Assembly: GCA_964649725.1 (NCBI GenBank)
Contig: CAZYTM010000004.1
Location: 186,001 to 250,000, forward strand
Reading direction: 5' to 3'
Source of the DNA: CAZYTM01 sp964649725
Lineage (GTDB): Bacteria > Desulfobacterota > Desulfuromonadia > Geobacterales > Geobacteraceae
Length of the DNA: 64,000 nt
Position numbers and translations under genes: made by a program. Below the pieces are notes generated by a model. The model made no database searches and was not told the DNA's origin. It saw only the letters and a list, made by a program, of their open reading frames with translations. Shown here one piece after another: positions 1 through 8,856 of this stretch (positions are counted from its first letter, which is position 1; every line of letters starts with the position of its first letter).

Positions 1-654
1 CTTAGCATCATTACGAGAAAAACAAAAATAGATATTGATTTCCTTGTTATAGACGGAGGTTCAACAGACGGTACGATTGATGTTATAAAAAAACATGCTG
101 ATCAAATATCATATTGGGTCAGTGAGCAGGATGATGGCATCTATGATGCAATGAATAAGGGATGGGCTGCGGCGGCGGATAACAGTTTCATACTTTTCCT
201 CGGTGCAGGTGACAGAATTATATCGCTACCTGATGACATGAGCTGTTACCGTCAGCAAGATGTAGTGTTTGGTTCTGTGCAAATGGGTGATAAGTTGGTC
301 TTTAAATCAAGAGCCGATTATCATCTGAAGCTGTACAATTCTCTTCATCATCAGGCACTCCTGGTGAATAAGGCGTTTCATCCCGCTCCACCTTTCAACT
401 GCAGCTACCAGGTATATGCGGACTATGATTTTAATCAGCGATTAATAATAAGCGGTGCGCATTTTGTCTATTCGCCGGATTTGATAGGATACGCCCATCC
501 CGGCGGGGTGAGTGATCAACATAATATCATTGAATCATTACGAATTATTTCAGTAAATTTTGGTTTTTTCTGGGCAGCCCTGGCTGTTTCAGGTTATTAT
601 GCAATGAAGATTTTCCCTTTTCTGAAATGCTTGCGACCAATTCAGGATGCTTGA
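1..654 (+). CDS. Family 2 glycosyltransferase, 5' end outside the window
   Basis: The reading frame is open from base 1, so the start codon lies upstream of the window. The first visible residues include VIDGGSTDGT, the nucleotide-sugar-binding part of a GT-A fold, followed by SEQDDGIYDAMNKG and FLGAGD, where the acidic pair sits in WcaA-like GT2 enzymes. It presumably transfers a sugar to a growing surface polysaccharide at the cytoplasmic face of the inner membrane. The C-terminus has a short hydrophobic stretch. Its TGA stop overlaps the next start, so it is translationally coupled to the exporter permease. Donor and acceptor cannot be read from sequence. Confidence 0.9.
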   Translation, partial: LSIITRKTKIDIDFLVIDGGSTDGTIDVIKKHADQISYWVSEQDDGIYDAMNKGWAAAADNSFILFLGAGDRIISLPDDMSCYRQQDVVFGSVQMGDKLVFKSRADYHLKLYNSLHHQALLVNKAFHPAPPFNCSYQVYADYDFNQRLIISGAHFVYSPDLIGYAHPGGVSDQHNIIESLRIISVNFGFFWAALAVSGYYAMKIFPFLKCLRPIQDA

Positions 655-1511
655 TGTTAAAAGAAACCATAACTTTAGATGCTGAGAACAGGCTGCCGGA
701 GTTATTGATTGAGCCGAATCGTCCCGCACGTCACTACTGGCGTGATTTATGGATGTACCGTGAACTGTTCTGGTTTCTTGTCTGGCGGGATATTCTGGTA
801 CGATACAAACAGACGGTCGTCGGAGTCGCCTGGAGCGTCATTCGTCCATTTGTAACCATGGTTGTCTTTTCCGTAGTTTTCGGTGCGCTTGCCAAACTCC
901 CTTCAAATGGAGTACCTTATCCGCTACTAGTTTTTGCGGCCATGCTCCCTTGGAACTTCTTTGCCAATGCCCTTTCTGAAAGTTCCGGTTCTCTGGTCGC
1001 CAATGCCAACCTGCTGACTAAAATCTACTTTCCCCGCATCATCATTCCTGGCAGCAGCATTATTGTCAGTTTCATAGATTTTGTCATTTCATTGCTAATC
1101 ATGGCGGGTTTGATGCTCTGGTTCGGTTATATGCCGGATTGGAGAGTTGTCACTCTGCCTCTGTTTCTGTTTCTGGCTTTTCTTCCAGTTGCCGGAGCAG
1201 GTCTCTGGTTTTCAGCCTTGAATGTTAAATTTCGTGATTTCCGTTTTGTGGTACCGTTTTTACTGCAGTTCGGACTATATGTCTCACCAGTTGGGTTTGC
1301 CAGCAGTATTGTCCCCGAAAAGTGGCGCCTGCTGTATGCTATTAACCCCATGGTTGGAGTGATAGATGGTTTTAGATGGGCTTTGCTGAATGGGGCAGTA
1401 GAACCCTGTTGGCTGGGAATCCTGCTGTCAACGACTCTTTCTTTGTTATTGCTGGTGACAGGTATCTGGTTCTTTCGTAAAATGGAGAGAACAATGGCAG
1501 ATGTTATATGA
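654..1511 (+). CDS. wzm: O-antigen/polysaccharide ABC exporter permease Wzm
   Basis: This is an ABC-2 type integral membrane protein of 285 residues with about six hydrophobic segments and the family signature RDILVRYKQTVVGVAW near residue 45. With Wzt it exports a finished, lipid-linked polysaccharide across the inner membrane. I place the start at the ATG whose first base is the last base of the preceding TGA, with a CAGGA-like site upstream. An in-frame ATG at 627 would overlap the previous gene by 28 bases and adds no conserved sequence. The stop abuts the Wzt gene. The pair implies the Wzx-independent ABC route of polysaccharide export. Confidence 0.93.
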   Translation: MLKETITLDAENRLPELLIEPNRPARHYWRDLWMYRELFWFLVWRDILVRYKQTVVGVAWSVIRPFVTMVVFSVVFGALAKLPSNGVPYPLLVFAAMLPWNFFANALSESSGSLVANANLLTKIYFPRIIIPGSSIIVSFIDFVISLLIMAGLMLWFGYMPDWRVVTLPLFLFLAFLPVAGAGLWFSALNVKFRDFRFVVPFLLQFGLYVSPVGFASSIVPEKWRLLYAINPMVGVIDGFRWALLNGAVEPCWLGILLSTTLSLLLLVTGIWFFRKMERTMADVI

Positions 1512-1559
1512 TTGGCCCATGTAAGTGCAACTTTGAATATCCCGGTACTGAAAAAGATT

Positions 1560-2855
1560 ATGTCCACCATCATTAAAGTCGAAAATCTAGGCAAGAAGTA
1601 CACAATATCTCACCATCAGCGTGAGGAGTACTCTTCTCTGCGCGATGCACTCACCAACAGCATAACCTCTATTGGTAAAAGACTTGTCGCTCCGTTCAAA
1701 CGTCAGGCACCTGACCCCAAGACATTGGCTGTCGAAGATGAAGATTTCTGGGCATTGAAAGACATATCCTTTGAAGTCAAACAGGGAGACAGAATCGGTA
1801 TTATCGGCAGAAACGGCGCAGGGAAATCCACATTGCTGAAGATACTTTCCCGTATAACTGAGCCGACAACAGGTAGCATAAGGATTAAGGGCAGAGTAGC
1901 AAGCCTGCTGGAAGTTGGAACTGGTTTTCACCCTGAGTTGACCGGCCGTGAAAATATCTTTCTGAACGGGGTTATTCTTGGAATGCACCGTGATGAGATT
2001 AATCGCAAGTTTGATGAAATAGTCGATTTTTCAGAAATAGAAAAATTTCTGGATACTCCGGTTAAGCGCTATTCTTCCGGAATGTACGTGCGACTGGCCT
2101 TTGCCGTGGCAGCACATCTGGATCCGGAAATTTTGATTGTGGACGAAGTGCTGTCCGTTGGCGACATAGCGTTTCAGAACAAGTGTATTGGTAAGATGCA
2201 CTGTATCTCCGCAAATAATGACAGGACGATACTGTTTGTTAGTCATAATATGGGGGCGGTTCGCTCTATTTGTGACCGCGTTTTGTTGCTTGGTTCAGGG
2301 AGATTGTTGTTGGATAAGAATGCCGTCTGTGCAATTGACCAATACCTTGGGGGAACTACCGATAAAATACATCTGAAGGAGTGGGGCAATGAAATTGAAA
2401 CTCCTCGTAATTCAACAGTTAAATTAGTCAGAGTGGCCGCCTGCGATGGTGCCGGTAATTTACTTGAATTGGTGACAACAGACACTGAAATCAGGATTGA
2501 AATCGTCTTTGAGGTATTCTGTTCCGTTGCTTCAGCCGGTATGACTTTACTGCTAAATGACATAGACAACTCTTGCGTGTTCAGTTCCATAAATAATAAT
2601 GAGCCTCACTGGTATGGTACCTCCATGCCTGCCGGAATATACCGTACTGTGTGTGTGATCCCTGCGAATTTGCTCAACAATAGGATATATTCTGTTGATT
2701 TGAATGTATTCGGCATGTCGTTTACTGATCTGTTGACCGTGAAAGATGTACTCAGGCTTGAAGTTCTAGACGGAGTTAAAGTACGTAGAGATTATTTTGG
2801 AGATTATGCCGGTTGTATCAGGCCCGATTTAACGTGGATAACGGAACGTCTTTGA
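1560..2855 (+). CDS. wzt: O-antigen/polysaccharide ABC exporter ATPase Wzt with C-terminal domain
   Basis: This is the ATPase partner of Wzm. Walker A is GRNGAGKS near residue 97, the signature is YSSGMYVRLAFAVAA, and Walker B is EILIVDEVLSVGD. After the nucleotide-binding domain (about residues 1-250) comes a beta-rich extension of about 170 residues of the Wzt C-terminal type, which in characterised systems binds the modified end of the glycan. I chose the ATG at 1560 because it gives the usual N-terminus MSTIIKVENLGKKY. A TTG at 1512, immediately after the wzm stop, is a possible alternative adding 16 residues. The methyltransferases downstream fit a chain-end-modification export system. 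Confidence 0.93.
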   Translation: MSTIIKVENLGKKYTISHHQREEYSSLRDALTNSITSIGKRLVAPFKRQAPDPKTLAVEDEDFWALKDISFEVKQGDRIGIIGRNGAGKSTLLKILSRITEPTTGSIRIKGRVASLLEVGTGFHPELTGRENIFLNGVILGMHRDEINRKFDEIVDFSEIEKFLDTPVKRYSSGMYVRLAFAVAAHLDPEILIVDEVLSVGDIAFQNKCIGKMHCISANNDRTILFVSHNMGAVRSICDRVLLLGSGRLLLDKNAVCAIDQYLGGTTDKIHLKEWGNEIETPRNSTVKLVRVAACDGAGNLLELVTTDTEIRIEIVFEVFCSVASAGMTLLLNDIDNSCVFSSINNNEPHWYGTSMPAGIYRTVCVIPANLLNNRIYSVDLNVFGMSFTDLLTVKDVLRLEVLDGVKVRRDYFGDYAGCIRPDLTWITERL

Positions 2856-2868
2856 GGCTATTTTATTC

Positions 2869-3705
2869 ATGAACATCATTAAGGTTAAAGCAGACAAACT
2901 TTTTGATGTCACATCAACAAGGTTTGAACAAGTTGATGTACTTCTCGACATCGGTAGTGGAATCAGACCACAGCAACTTGTGCGAGCAATGACGCATATA
3001 TGCTGTGAACCATGTATGCAATACGTTGAAAAATTGAAAACAATAACTGAGGATTCGTCAGATAGAAGCTATGTCATAATACATGCTGACTGGAGAACTA
3101 TTACCAAATTGTTGCCGACAGCGTCAGTTGATACAGTCATTCTAGCGGATGTTATTGAGCACCTTGATAAGGATGAAGCGTATAAGTTGTTGCAGGACAC
3201 TATTCGGTTGGCACGACGGCAGGTTGCTGTGTTTACGCCACTGGGTTTCATGCCGCAATTTCACGGAGACGGTAAAGATGCATGGGGCTTGGACGGAGGG
3301 GAGTGGCAGGAGCATAAATCCGGATGGGTGCCTGAAGAATTTGGCGAAGAATGGGATGTTTTTCTTGCCGAGGAGTTTCACACTACAGATAATTTGGGAA
3401 AACCACTTGAGAAACCATTTGGTGCGATGTGGGCCTTGCTGACCAAACAAGAGGTCCCCACTTCTTCTAAAACACCTGAACGAGCCTGCATAATTGATAC
3501 GTACAATCTCCTTCTGACCATTGGCAAGTATGAAGAGTTATGCAGAGTGTTCAAAATTATGAATTTGCTGATTTCGACTTTCAGCCCTCTTGTTGGCATA
3601 TGGGTATTGAGGGTTTTGGAGTTTGGGGCACGACTGAAGGCCAATCAATACTATATCTGCCTTTATCGATTTTTGTCAGGACGTGAGGTGCGACAAGAAA
3701 GATGA
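2869..3705 (+). CDS. SAM-dependent methyltransferase
   Basis: This 278-residue class I methyltransferase-like protein has a motif I region VLLDIGSGIRPQQL near residue 25 and a motif IV-like LADVIEHLDKDEA near residue 105, followed by a PGG-like region in degenerate form. About 80 C-terminal residues contain a hydrophobic segment and look unrelated to the catalytic core. It sits 13 bases after wzt and overlaps the next glycosyltransferase by 4 bases, so it probably modifies the exported glycan or its precursor. Target is unknown. The second glycine of motif I is poorly conserved. Confidence 0.8.
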   Translation: MNIIKVKADKLFDVTSTRFEQVDVLLDIGSGIRPQQLVRAMTHICCEPCMQYVEKLKTITEDSSDRSYVIIHADWRTITKLLPTASVDTVILADVIEHLDKDEAYKLLQDTIRLARRQVAVFTPLGFMPQFHGDGKDAWGLDGGEWQEHKSGWVPEEFGEEWDVFLAEEFHTTDNLGKPLEKPFGAMWALLTKQEVPTSSKTPERACIIDTYNLLLTIGKYEELCRVFKIMNLLISTFSPLVGIWVLRVLEFGARLKANQYYICLYRFLSGREVRQER

Positions 3706-4646
3706 ACGCATATATTGGTACACCTGAGGTTTCAATAGTTATTCCTGTGTATAACGGTTCTGATTATCTACGTGAGGCGATTGAGAGTGCCATTGCACAA
3801 ACATTTAAAGATGTGGAAGTGATTGTCGTTAATGACGGTTCGTCTGATGGCGGCAAGACAGAAGAAATTGCCCTCTCGTATGGTACTGCCATTCGGTACT
3901 TTGTGAAAGAAAATGGTGGAGTTGCTTCTGCATTAAATGTCGGCATCAGAGAGATGAAGGGAAAATATTTTTCATGGCTTAGTCATGATGATGTTTATTA
4001 TCCAGATAAGATTGCCAGTCAGTTGTCGTTTCTGAATTCATGTAATAACGATCCCGATACTGTTATGTATAGTGATTTTGACATAATAAACTCCAAGTCG
4101 GAGCTTACCGGTAGTATTAAAATTGAGGCGCCAAAACCAGGTAACATGCGTTTTGCTCTTACAGTCAGTTATCCAATTCATGGCTGCACAACATTGATAC
4201 CACGGTCTTGTTTTGAAAAAGGGGGGCTGTTTAATGAAGCGTTGAGAACCACGCAAGATTATGATCTCTGGTTCAGGTTTGCCAGTTTGTTTCCATTCGT
4301 ACATCAATCTAAATCACTTATCAAGAGCCGCCACCACGAAGCCCAAGGTACCATTACTATGAACCGTCTTCATGTTCGGGAGGTTGATGAACTACTGGGT
4401 TGTTTTCTCCATGCATTGCAACCGGAAGAGTTGGTGGAGGCAGATGGACAGCACTTGCCTTATGTGTATGAACGGATTGCAAAAAGTTTCCATATGAGAG
4501 GGTTTTTGTTGTCGGCTCACGAGGCAAGAAAATTTTCAATTAGGACGGCAAATATCCTCTCTGTCGAGGAAAAACTCAAACTGATGGCTCGTCTTTTCTT
4601 AATGGAAGCGAGGGGAGCGTATTGCGCTGTGTCTGGACGCAGATAA
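3702..4646 (+). CDS. Family 2 glycosyltransferase
   Basis: The N-terminal GT-A domain begins with VSIVIPVYNGSDYLREAIES, then VIVVNDGSSDG, and the acidic metal-binding motif SHDD near residue 93. A second acidic pair (TQDYDLW, near residue 180) is typical of the acceptor side of GT2 enzymes. It is 314 residues long, usual for the family. The ATG overlaps the preceding stop by four bases. It presumably adds one sugar of the surface polysaccharide in the cytoplasm; the linkage cannot be predicted. Confidence 0.92.
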   Translation: MNAYIGTPEVSIVIPVYNGSDYLREAIESAIAQTFKDVEVIVVNDGSSDGGKTEEIALSYGTAIRYFVKENGGVASALNVGIREMKGKYFSWLSHDDVYYPDKIASQLSFLNSCNNDPDTVMYSDFDIINSKSELTGSIKIEAPKPGNMRFALTVSYPIHGCTTLIPRSCFEKGGLFNEALRTTQDYDLWFRFASLFPFVHQSKSLIKSRHHEAQGTITMNRLHVREVDELLGCFLHALQPEELVEADGQHLPYVYERIAKSFHMRGFLLSAHEARKFSIRTANILSVEEKLKLMARLFLMEARGAYCAVSGRR

Positions 4647-4670
4647 ACATTCCGAGGGGAGAAAAAGGTA

Positions 4671-5681
4671 TTGATTAGGCCGAAAATAAGTGTCGTCATT
4701 GCAACATACAATCGGGCACCCCTGTTGCGAGAGGCTTTGCAGAGTCTTATTCGTCAGGATTTTACTGATTTTGAGGCTATTATTGTTGATGACGGCTCTA
4801 CTGATGATACTGAAGAAATTGTCAAATCGTTTGCAGATGTCAGGTTCCGCTATGTTCATCAAGAAAACAGGGGTCGTTCTGCAGCTCGTAACCGGGCGCT
4901 GCATATGGTCAGAGGAGAGTACGTCGCATTTTTGGATTCTGACGACCTATTCTCCGAGCATAAATTATCAAGGCACTTACAGTGCCTTGATGCAGAACCT
5001 GAGTACGGTATGTCCTATACCTCGGCGTGTGTTATTAATGATGACGGAGAAGAACAATTTTCTCCCTTTGCTGAATTGGAAAACGCACCATACTATCGGG
5101 CGACCGAATCGGGTTGGCTCTATGATAGCATTGCCTATTATTTGCCAATAACCATCCTGTTGCCGACCGTCATGATCCGTTCTTCTCTCGTGGTGAAAAT
5201 ATGTGGTTTTGACGAACAGATGAACCGTTTTGAAGATACCGATTTTTTGCGAAGGATCGCACGGCAGACAATGATACTGGCAGTAGATGAGCCATTGACA
5301 ACCATACGGACTCACGTAGGCAACCGGATGGAACATCCGGAGAGAGTCTATGAGTCCATCAGGTATTACACTGAAAAATTGAAGAGCGAGGTTGGTGCTG
5401 ATAATACGACCTGGCGACAAGGGAGTGCACGTCTCTTTTTGCATTACGGACTTGCCATATACTCCATGGACGGCATAAAATCTGCTGCATATCCTTTTTT
5501 CAAAGCAGCGATAAGTCTAGCAGCAGATAATACGCTTCACTTTTTACGCCTGAATAAAGTTCTTGGTATCCCTCAGGCACTACGACTTTTTCTGAGCTGT
5601 TTTACGGCTTCACCATTTAAACTGTCCATACTTCTTGCGGCGGCCATTAAAAGGAGTCTTTTTCCCCATGTTTCACAGTAA
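4671..5681 (+). CDS. Family 2 glycosyltransferase (TTG start)
   Basis: The N-terminus KISVVIATYNRAPLLREALQ, the motif IIVDDGSTDDTEEIV and the metal-binding FLDSDD identify a GT2 enzyme of 336 residues. A further FEDTDFLRR motif near residue 188 fits the conserved acidic acceptor-side region. Translation appears to start at a TTG at 4671 preceded by GAGGGGAG (4654-4661) with a rather long spacer; no ATG lies closer to the conserved N-terminus. The last bases overlap the following methyltransferase. Confidence 0.9.
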   Translation: MIRPKISVVIATYNRAPLLREALQSLIRQDFTDFEAIIVDDGSTDDTEEIVKSFADVRFRYVHQENRGRSAARNRALHMVRGEYVAFLDSDDLFSEHKLSRHLQCLDAEPEYGMSYTSACVINDDGEEQFSPFAELENAPYYRATESGWLYDSIAYYLPITILLPTVMIRSSLVVKICGFDEQMNRFEDTDFLRRIARQTMILAVDEPLTTIRTHVGNRMEHPERVYESIRYYTEKLKSEVGADNTTWRQGSARLFLHYGLAIYSMDGIKSAAYPFFKAAISLAADNTLHFLRLNKVLGIPQALRLFLSCFTASPFKLSILLAAAIKRSLFPHVSQ

Positions 5682-6447
5682 CTCTAAAAGATGCATTATT
5701 CAGGTTAAGAAGGATGATCCTATGGCCATGATGGAACCTTCTGATGCATCAGTTTCTGTTGCTGATTGGTGGGAGTATCACCATGGAGGCAATGGAAACT
5801 TCCATCTCTGGCTTACTGGCAGTAACGGACCGGATGTCTGGCGAAGTTTGCATATTTATAAACACATTTTTGCTGGGCAAGTGGTCCTGAATATTGGCGT
5901 AGGGTTGGGAAACTGTACACGATCTCTGGTAAAACAAGGATGTTGTGTGGATGTTTTGGATATATCACGTAGCGCACTTGATAAAGTCAGGAATGTCGTG
6001 CATGCATGTTGGCTTCCGGAAACTTTCAATCAGGTGTGGGAAAGTGTGTATGATTTGGCGATTTCGAATCTGGTCACACAACACATGTGTGATGAAGATT
6101 TGATGTTACAAATTTCAGCAGTTGTAAAGAGGCTTAAACCTGACGGAATTTTTGCCATGCAGTTTGCCTTTGCCTGGGACAATGAACTGAACGACAATGC
6201 AACCCCTGATGATACCCTGTTAAAAGGAGGTGGTGTCTGCAGAACTCTTGGCCGTATGGTCCAATTAGTTCAAAGTGCGGGGGGAGCCGTTGTCTGGGCT
6301 AACAGGATTGGTATGTTTCCCAATTACAGGTCTGGCTGGTATGCCCTCCATATTGTCAGGCCAGACTTTCCGCACATCAACTCAATGTCCGATCAAAGTA
6401 ATTATTTAAACAGATTGTCTACATTTTTTAAACGATTTTTGCCATGA
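5668..6447 (+). CDS. SAM-dependent methyltransferase (Methyltransf_23-like)
   Basis: This is a class I methyltransferase with motif I VLNIGVGLGNCTRSLVKQG and a motif II-like VDVLDISRSAL, followed by YDLAISNLVTQHM and LKPDGIFAMQ, the usual post-motif region. I chose ATG 5668 because AAGGAG lies 11 bases upstream. An in-frame start at 5635 would extend 47 bases into the previous gene, and an ATG at 5722 is also possible. It overlaps the next glycosyltransferase by 4 bases. It likely methylates a sugar or phosphate group of the glycan; substrate unknown. Confidence 0.8.
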   Translation: MFHSNSKRCIIQVKKDDPMAMMEPSDASVSVADWWEYHHGGNGNFHLWLTGSNGPDVWRSLHIYKHIFAGQVVLNIGVGLGNCTRSLVKQGCCVDVLDISRSALDKVRNVVHACWLPETFNQVWESVYDLAISNLVTQHMCDEDLMLQISAVVKRLKPDGIFAMQFAFAWDNELNDNATPDDTLLKGGGVCRTLGRMVQLVQSAGGAVVWANRIGMFPNYRSGWYALHIVRPDFPHINSMSDQSNYLNRLSTFFKRFLP

Positions 6448-7625
6448 AACTTCTGATCGTTGCAATGCCGGATAGTGTGCATACTGCCAGATGGGTTTCC
6501 CAACTTGCTGATACAGGATGGGAGATTCATCTATTTTCAAGTAACAATTCGGGATTTACCTGTACTGAACTGCGAAATGTAACGGTTCATCACCTTTTTT
6601 ATGTTGGAAGAAGTAATGTTGACAAAAGTGTGCGGTTAAAAGGAATTCCTTTTTTTTCTGATTTTGCGGTGTTTTGCATATCAAAAGTTCTTGGAAGGTT
6701 CTTCCCGTCGATTTTTGAAACCAGACTTGCCAGTGCCATTACTAAACTTAAGCCTGATATTATCCATTCAATGGAGATTCAGCATGCTGGTTATCTGACA
6801 CTGGCGACTAAGAAAAGGTTTTCCGGAAAATTTCCACCTTGGATAGTTACAAACTGGGGGAGTGACATATATCTATTTGGAAGGTTGGTTGCCCACAAGG
6901 AAAGAATCAGAGAAGTGCTCTCTTTTGCAGACTATTACTCCTGTGAATGCCAGCGAGATGTTTGTTTGGCGAAAGCTTTTGGTTTTACCGGGAGAGTGCT
7001 GCCGGTATTCCCTAATACGGGTGGGTTTGATCTTACAGAAGTTGAGAAATTCCGTGAGGAAGGGAGTATTGCTTCACGACGAATAATTATGGTGAAGGGA
7101 TACCAAACCTGGTCGGGACGAGCACTCGTGGCATTGAGATCACTTGAACGGTCTGCAGACCTCCTGGATGGATATACAGTTGCAATCTATTCAGCAACAG
7201 AGGAAGTAGAAATTTCGGCTGAACTTTTTCAGAATACAACCGGTATACCGGTAGTGATCATACCTAAAGAAACCTGTCATCGTGAAATGTTGCGTTGGCA
7301 TGGTCGCGCACGAATTTCAATCGGTTTGAGTATAAGTGACGCTATAAGCACTTCATTGCTTGAGGCTATGGTAATGGGGTCTTTCCCAGTTCAGTCCTGG
7401 ACTGCCTGTGCTGACGAATGGATCAATAACGGTTTTAATGGGCTGCTGGTTCCCCCGGAAGATCCTGAAATTGTCGAAATTGCTCTGCGGAGAGCCCTTT
7501 CAGATGATGAGTTGGTGAACCGGGCGGCGACATATAATTTCGATATAGCCTTGAAACGGCTGGATCAGAGAGTACTGAGGGAAAAAGTTGTAAATTTTTA
7601 TAACACTGTGACTAACCAACAATAG
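6444..7625 (+). CDS. Family 4 (group 1) glycosyltransferase
   Basis: This 393-residue GT-B enzyme begins MKLLIVAMPDSVHTARWVSQL, with the donor-side signature SISDAISTSLLEAMVMGSFPVQ containing the E-x7-E type region near residue 305. WGSDIYLFG and NTGGFDL are typical interdomain motifs of this class. The ATG overlaps the upstream stop by 4 bases, so it is coupled to the methyltransferase. It would transfer a sugar with retention of configuration. The specific sugar is not predictable. Confidence 0.88.
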   Translation: MKLLIVAMPDSVHTARWVSQLADTGWEIHLFSSNNSGFTCTELRNVTVHHLFYVGRSNVDKSVRLKGIPFFSDFAVFCISKVLGRFFPSIFETRLASAITKLKPDIIHSMEIQHAGYLTLATKKRFSGKFPPWIVTNWGSDIYLFGRLVAHKERIREVLSFADYYSCECQRDVCLAKAFGFTGRVLPVFPNTGGFDLTEVEKFREEGSIASRRIIMVKGYQTWSGRALVALRSLERSADLLDGYTVAIYSATEEVEISAELFQNTTGIPVVIIPKETCHREMLRWHGRARISIGLSISDAISTSLLEAMVMGSFPVQSWTACADEWINNGFNGLLVPPEDPEIVEIALRRALSDDELVNRAATYNFDIALKRLDQRVLREKVVNFYNTVTNQQ

Positions 7626-7656
7626 TTTATATGTCAGTCACACTTGGAGGGATCAC

Positions 7657-8646
7657 ATGAAACAATCAGTGGATATCAAAACCTCATTTACGGCGGCAGA
7701 CTCAATGCCCTTAAAGGTTCTTCTTGATAAAGAACTAGTACACCATGTACACCATTACAATCGTATTATACCTGTACACATTCAGTTCTTACCTACTAAT
7801 AAGTGCAACATGAATTGCCGATTCTGTAGCTGCTCTGAGCGTGATGCAACCCTTGAAATGGACTTCAATCTGGCTCGCACAATCATAGAAAAATGCAGGA
7901 AATCCGGAACAAAAGCGGTCACGATCACCGGCGGTGGAGAGCCGCTGATGTATCCTCATTTTAACGATCTGGTGGATTGTTTCCACGTGAATTCAATAAA
8001 GATTGGATTAGTTACTAATGGTCTTCTGCTGCATAAAGTACCCAGAGAAACTCTGGACAGGATAACCTGGTGCAGAATAAGTAATGATGACCAGAGAACT
8101 TTCAGCGGTGTTTATAGTAAACAATTAAGTGGTGTAGTTGCCAAATCGCCTGGGGTTGATTGGGCATTCAGCCATGTAGTATCATCAAATTCAAACGTGG
8201 AAGAAATTGCTAGAATAATTACATTTGCCAATCAATATTCTTTTACTCATATACGACTGGTTGCAGATCTGTTCCATCCAGAGGGAGTTGACATGGATTT
8301 GTTGAAGCATGCGTTACTGAAAATGAAAGTTGATGATTCCAGAGTGGTTTATCAGGGGAGGAAGTCCTATGACAGGGGGGAGGACTGTTACATAGGCTAC
8401 TTGAAACCACTGATTGGCCCTGACGCCAAAATCTATGCCTGCTGTGGTGTACAGTACGCCCTGGAAGTGCCGTCCAAGGACCTGCCAGAAGAACTATGTC
8501 TGGGAGATGCTCTTGACCTTGAGGCGATACTGGAGAGGAGTGCGATACCTTTGAATGGCAACAATTGTGTAAAGTGTTACTATATGAACTACAACAACTT
8601 GTTGCGTGGAATGCTGAAATCAGTTGTCCACAAAGAGTTTGTGTAG
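7657..8646 (+). CDS. Radical SAM protein with C-terminal cysteine-rich region
   Basis: The motif CNMNCRFC (Cys 50, 54, 57) is the canonical CX3CX2C ligand set of the SAM-binding [4Fe-4S] cluster, followed by TITGGGEPLMYP, the GGE-type SAM-contact motif. C-terminal cysteines in YACCGVQYA and NNCVKCYY suggest an auxiliary SPASM-like cluster. The start has a strong GGAGG 6 bases upstream. It is 329 residues long. Lying among glycosyltransferases, it may modify a sugar or lipid carrier, or mature a peptide; nothing in the sequence decides between these. No substrate peptide is visible next to it. Confidence 0.87.
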   Translation: MKQSVDIKTSFTAADSMPLKVLLDKELVHHVHHYNRIIPVHIQFLPTNKCNMNCRFCSCSERDATLEMDFNLARTIIEKCRKSGTKAVTITGGGEPLMYPHFNDLVDCFHVNSIKIGLVTNGLLLHKVPRETLDRITWCRISNDDQRTFSGVYSKQLSGVVAKSPGVDWAFSHVVSSNSNVEEIARIITFANQYSFTHIRLVADLFHPEGVDMDLLKHALLKMKVDDSRVVYQGRKSYDRGEDCYIGYLKPLIGPDAKIYACCGVQYALEVPSKDLPEELCLGDALDLEAILERSAIPLNGNNCVKCYYMNYNNLLRGMLKSVVHKEFV

Positions 8647-8856
8647 ACGAGATGCAATTAGCTGATGGTAAGATGTATAAATTGCTGTGGTTCCCAATTA
8701 TTTTTTATTGTAGAAATAAAATTAAATATAAGTTGCTTTTATACACATCGAGAAAATTGCAGTTTGAATTTATTATTATAATATAATGGTCAATATTGTA
8801 TATATTTTAGAACTTATTTCGTTGGTATGTATTTGGAAATTATTCGTGAGTTACGA

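Noticed and set aside
8565..8786. Reading frame of 73 codons across the end of the radical SAM gene
   Set aside because: It overlaps conserved radical SAM C-terminal cysteines in another frame and turns into low-complexity A+T-rich sequence.
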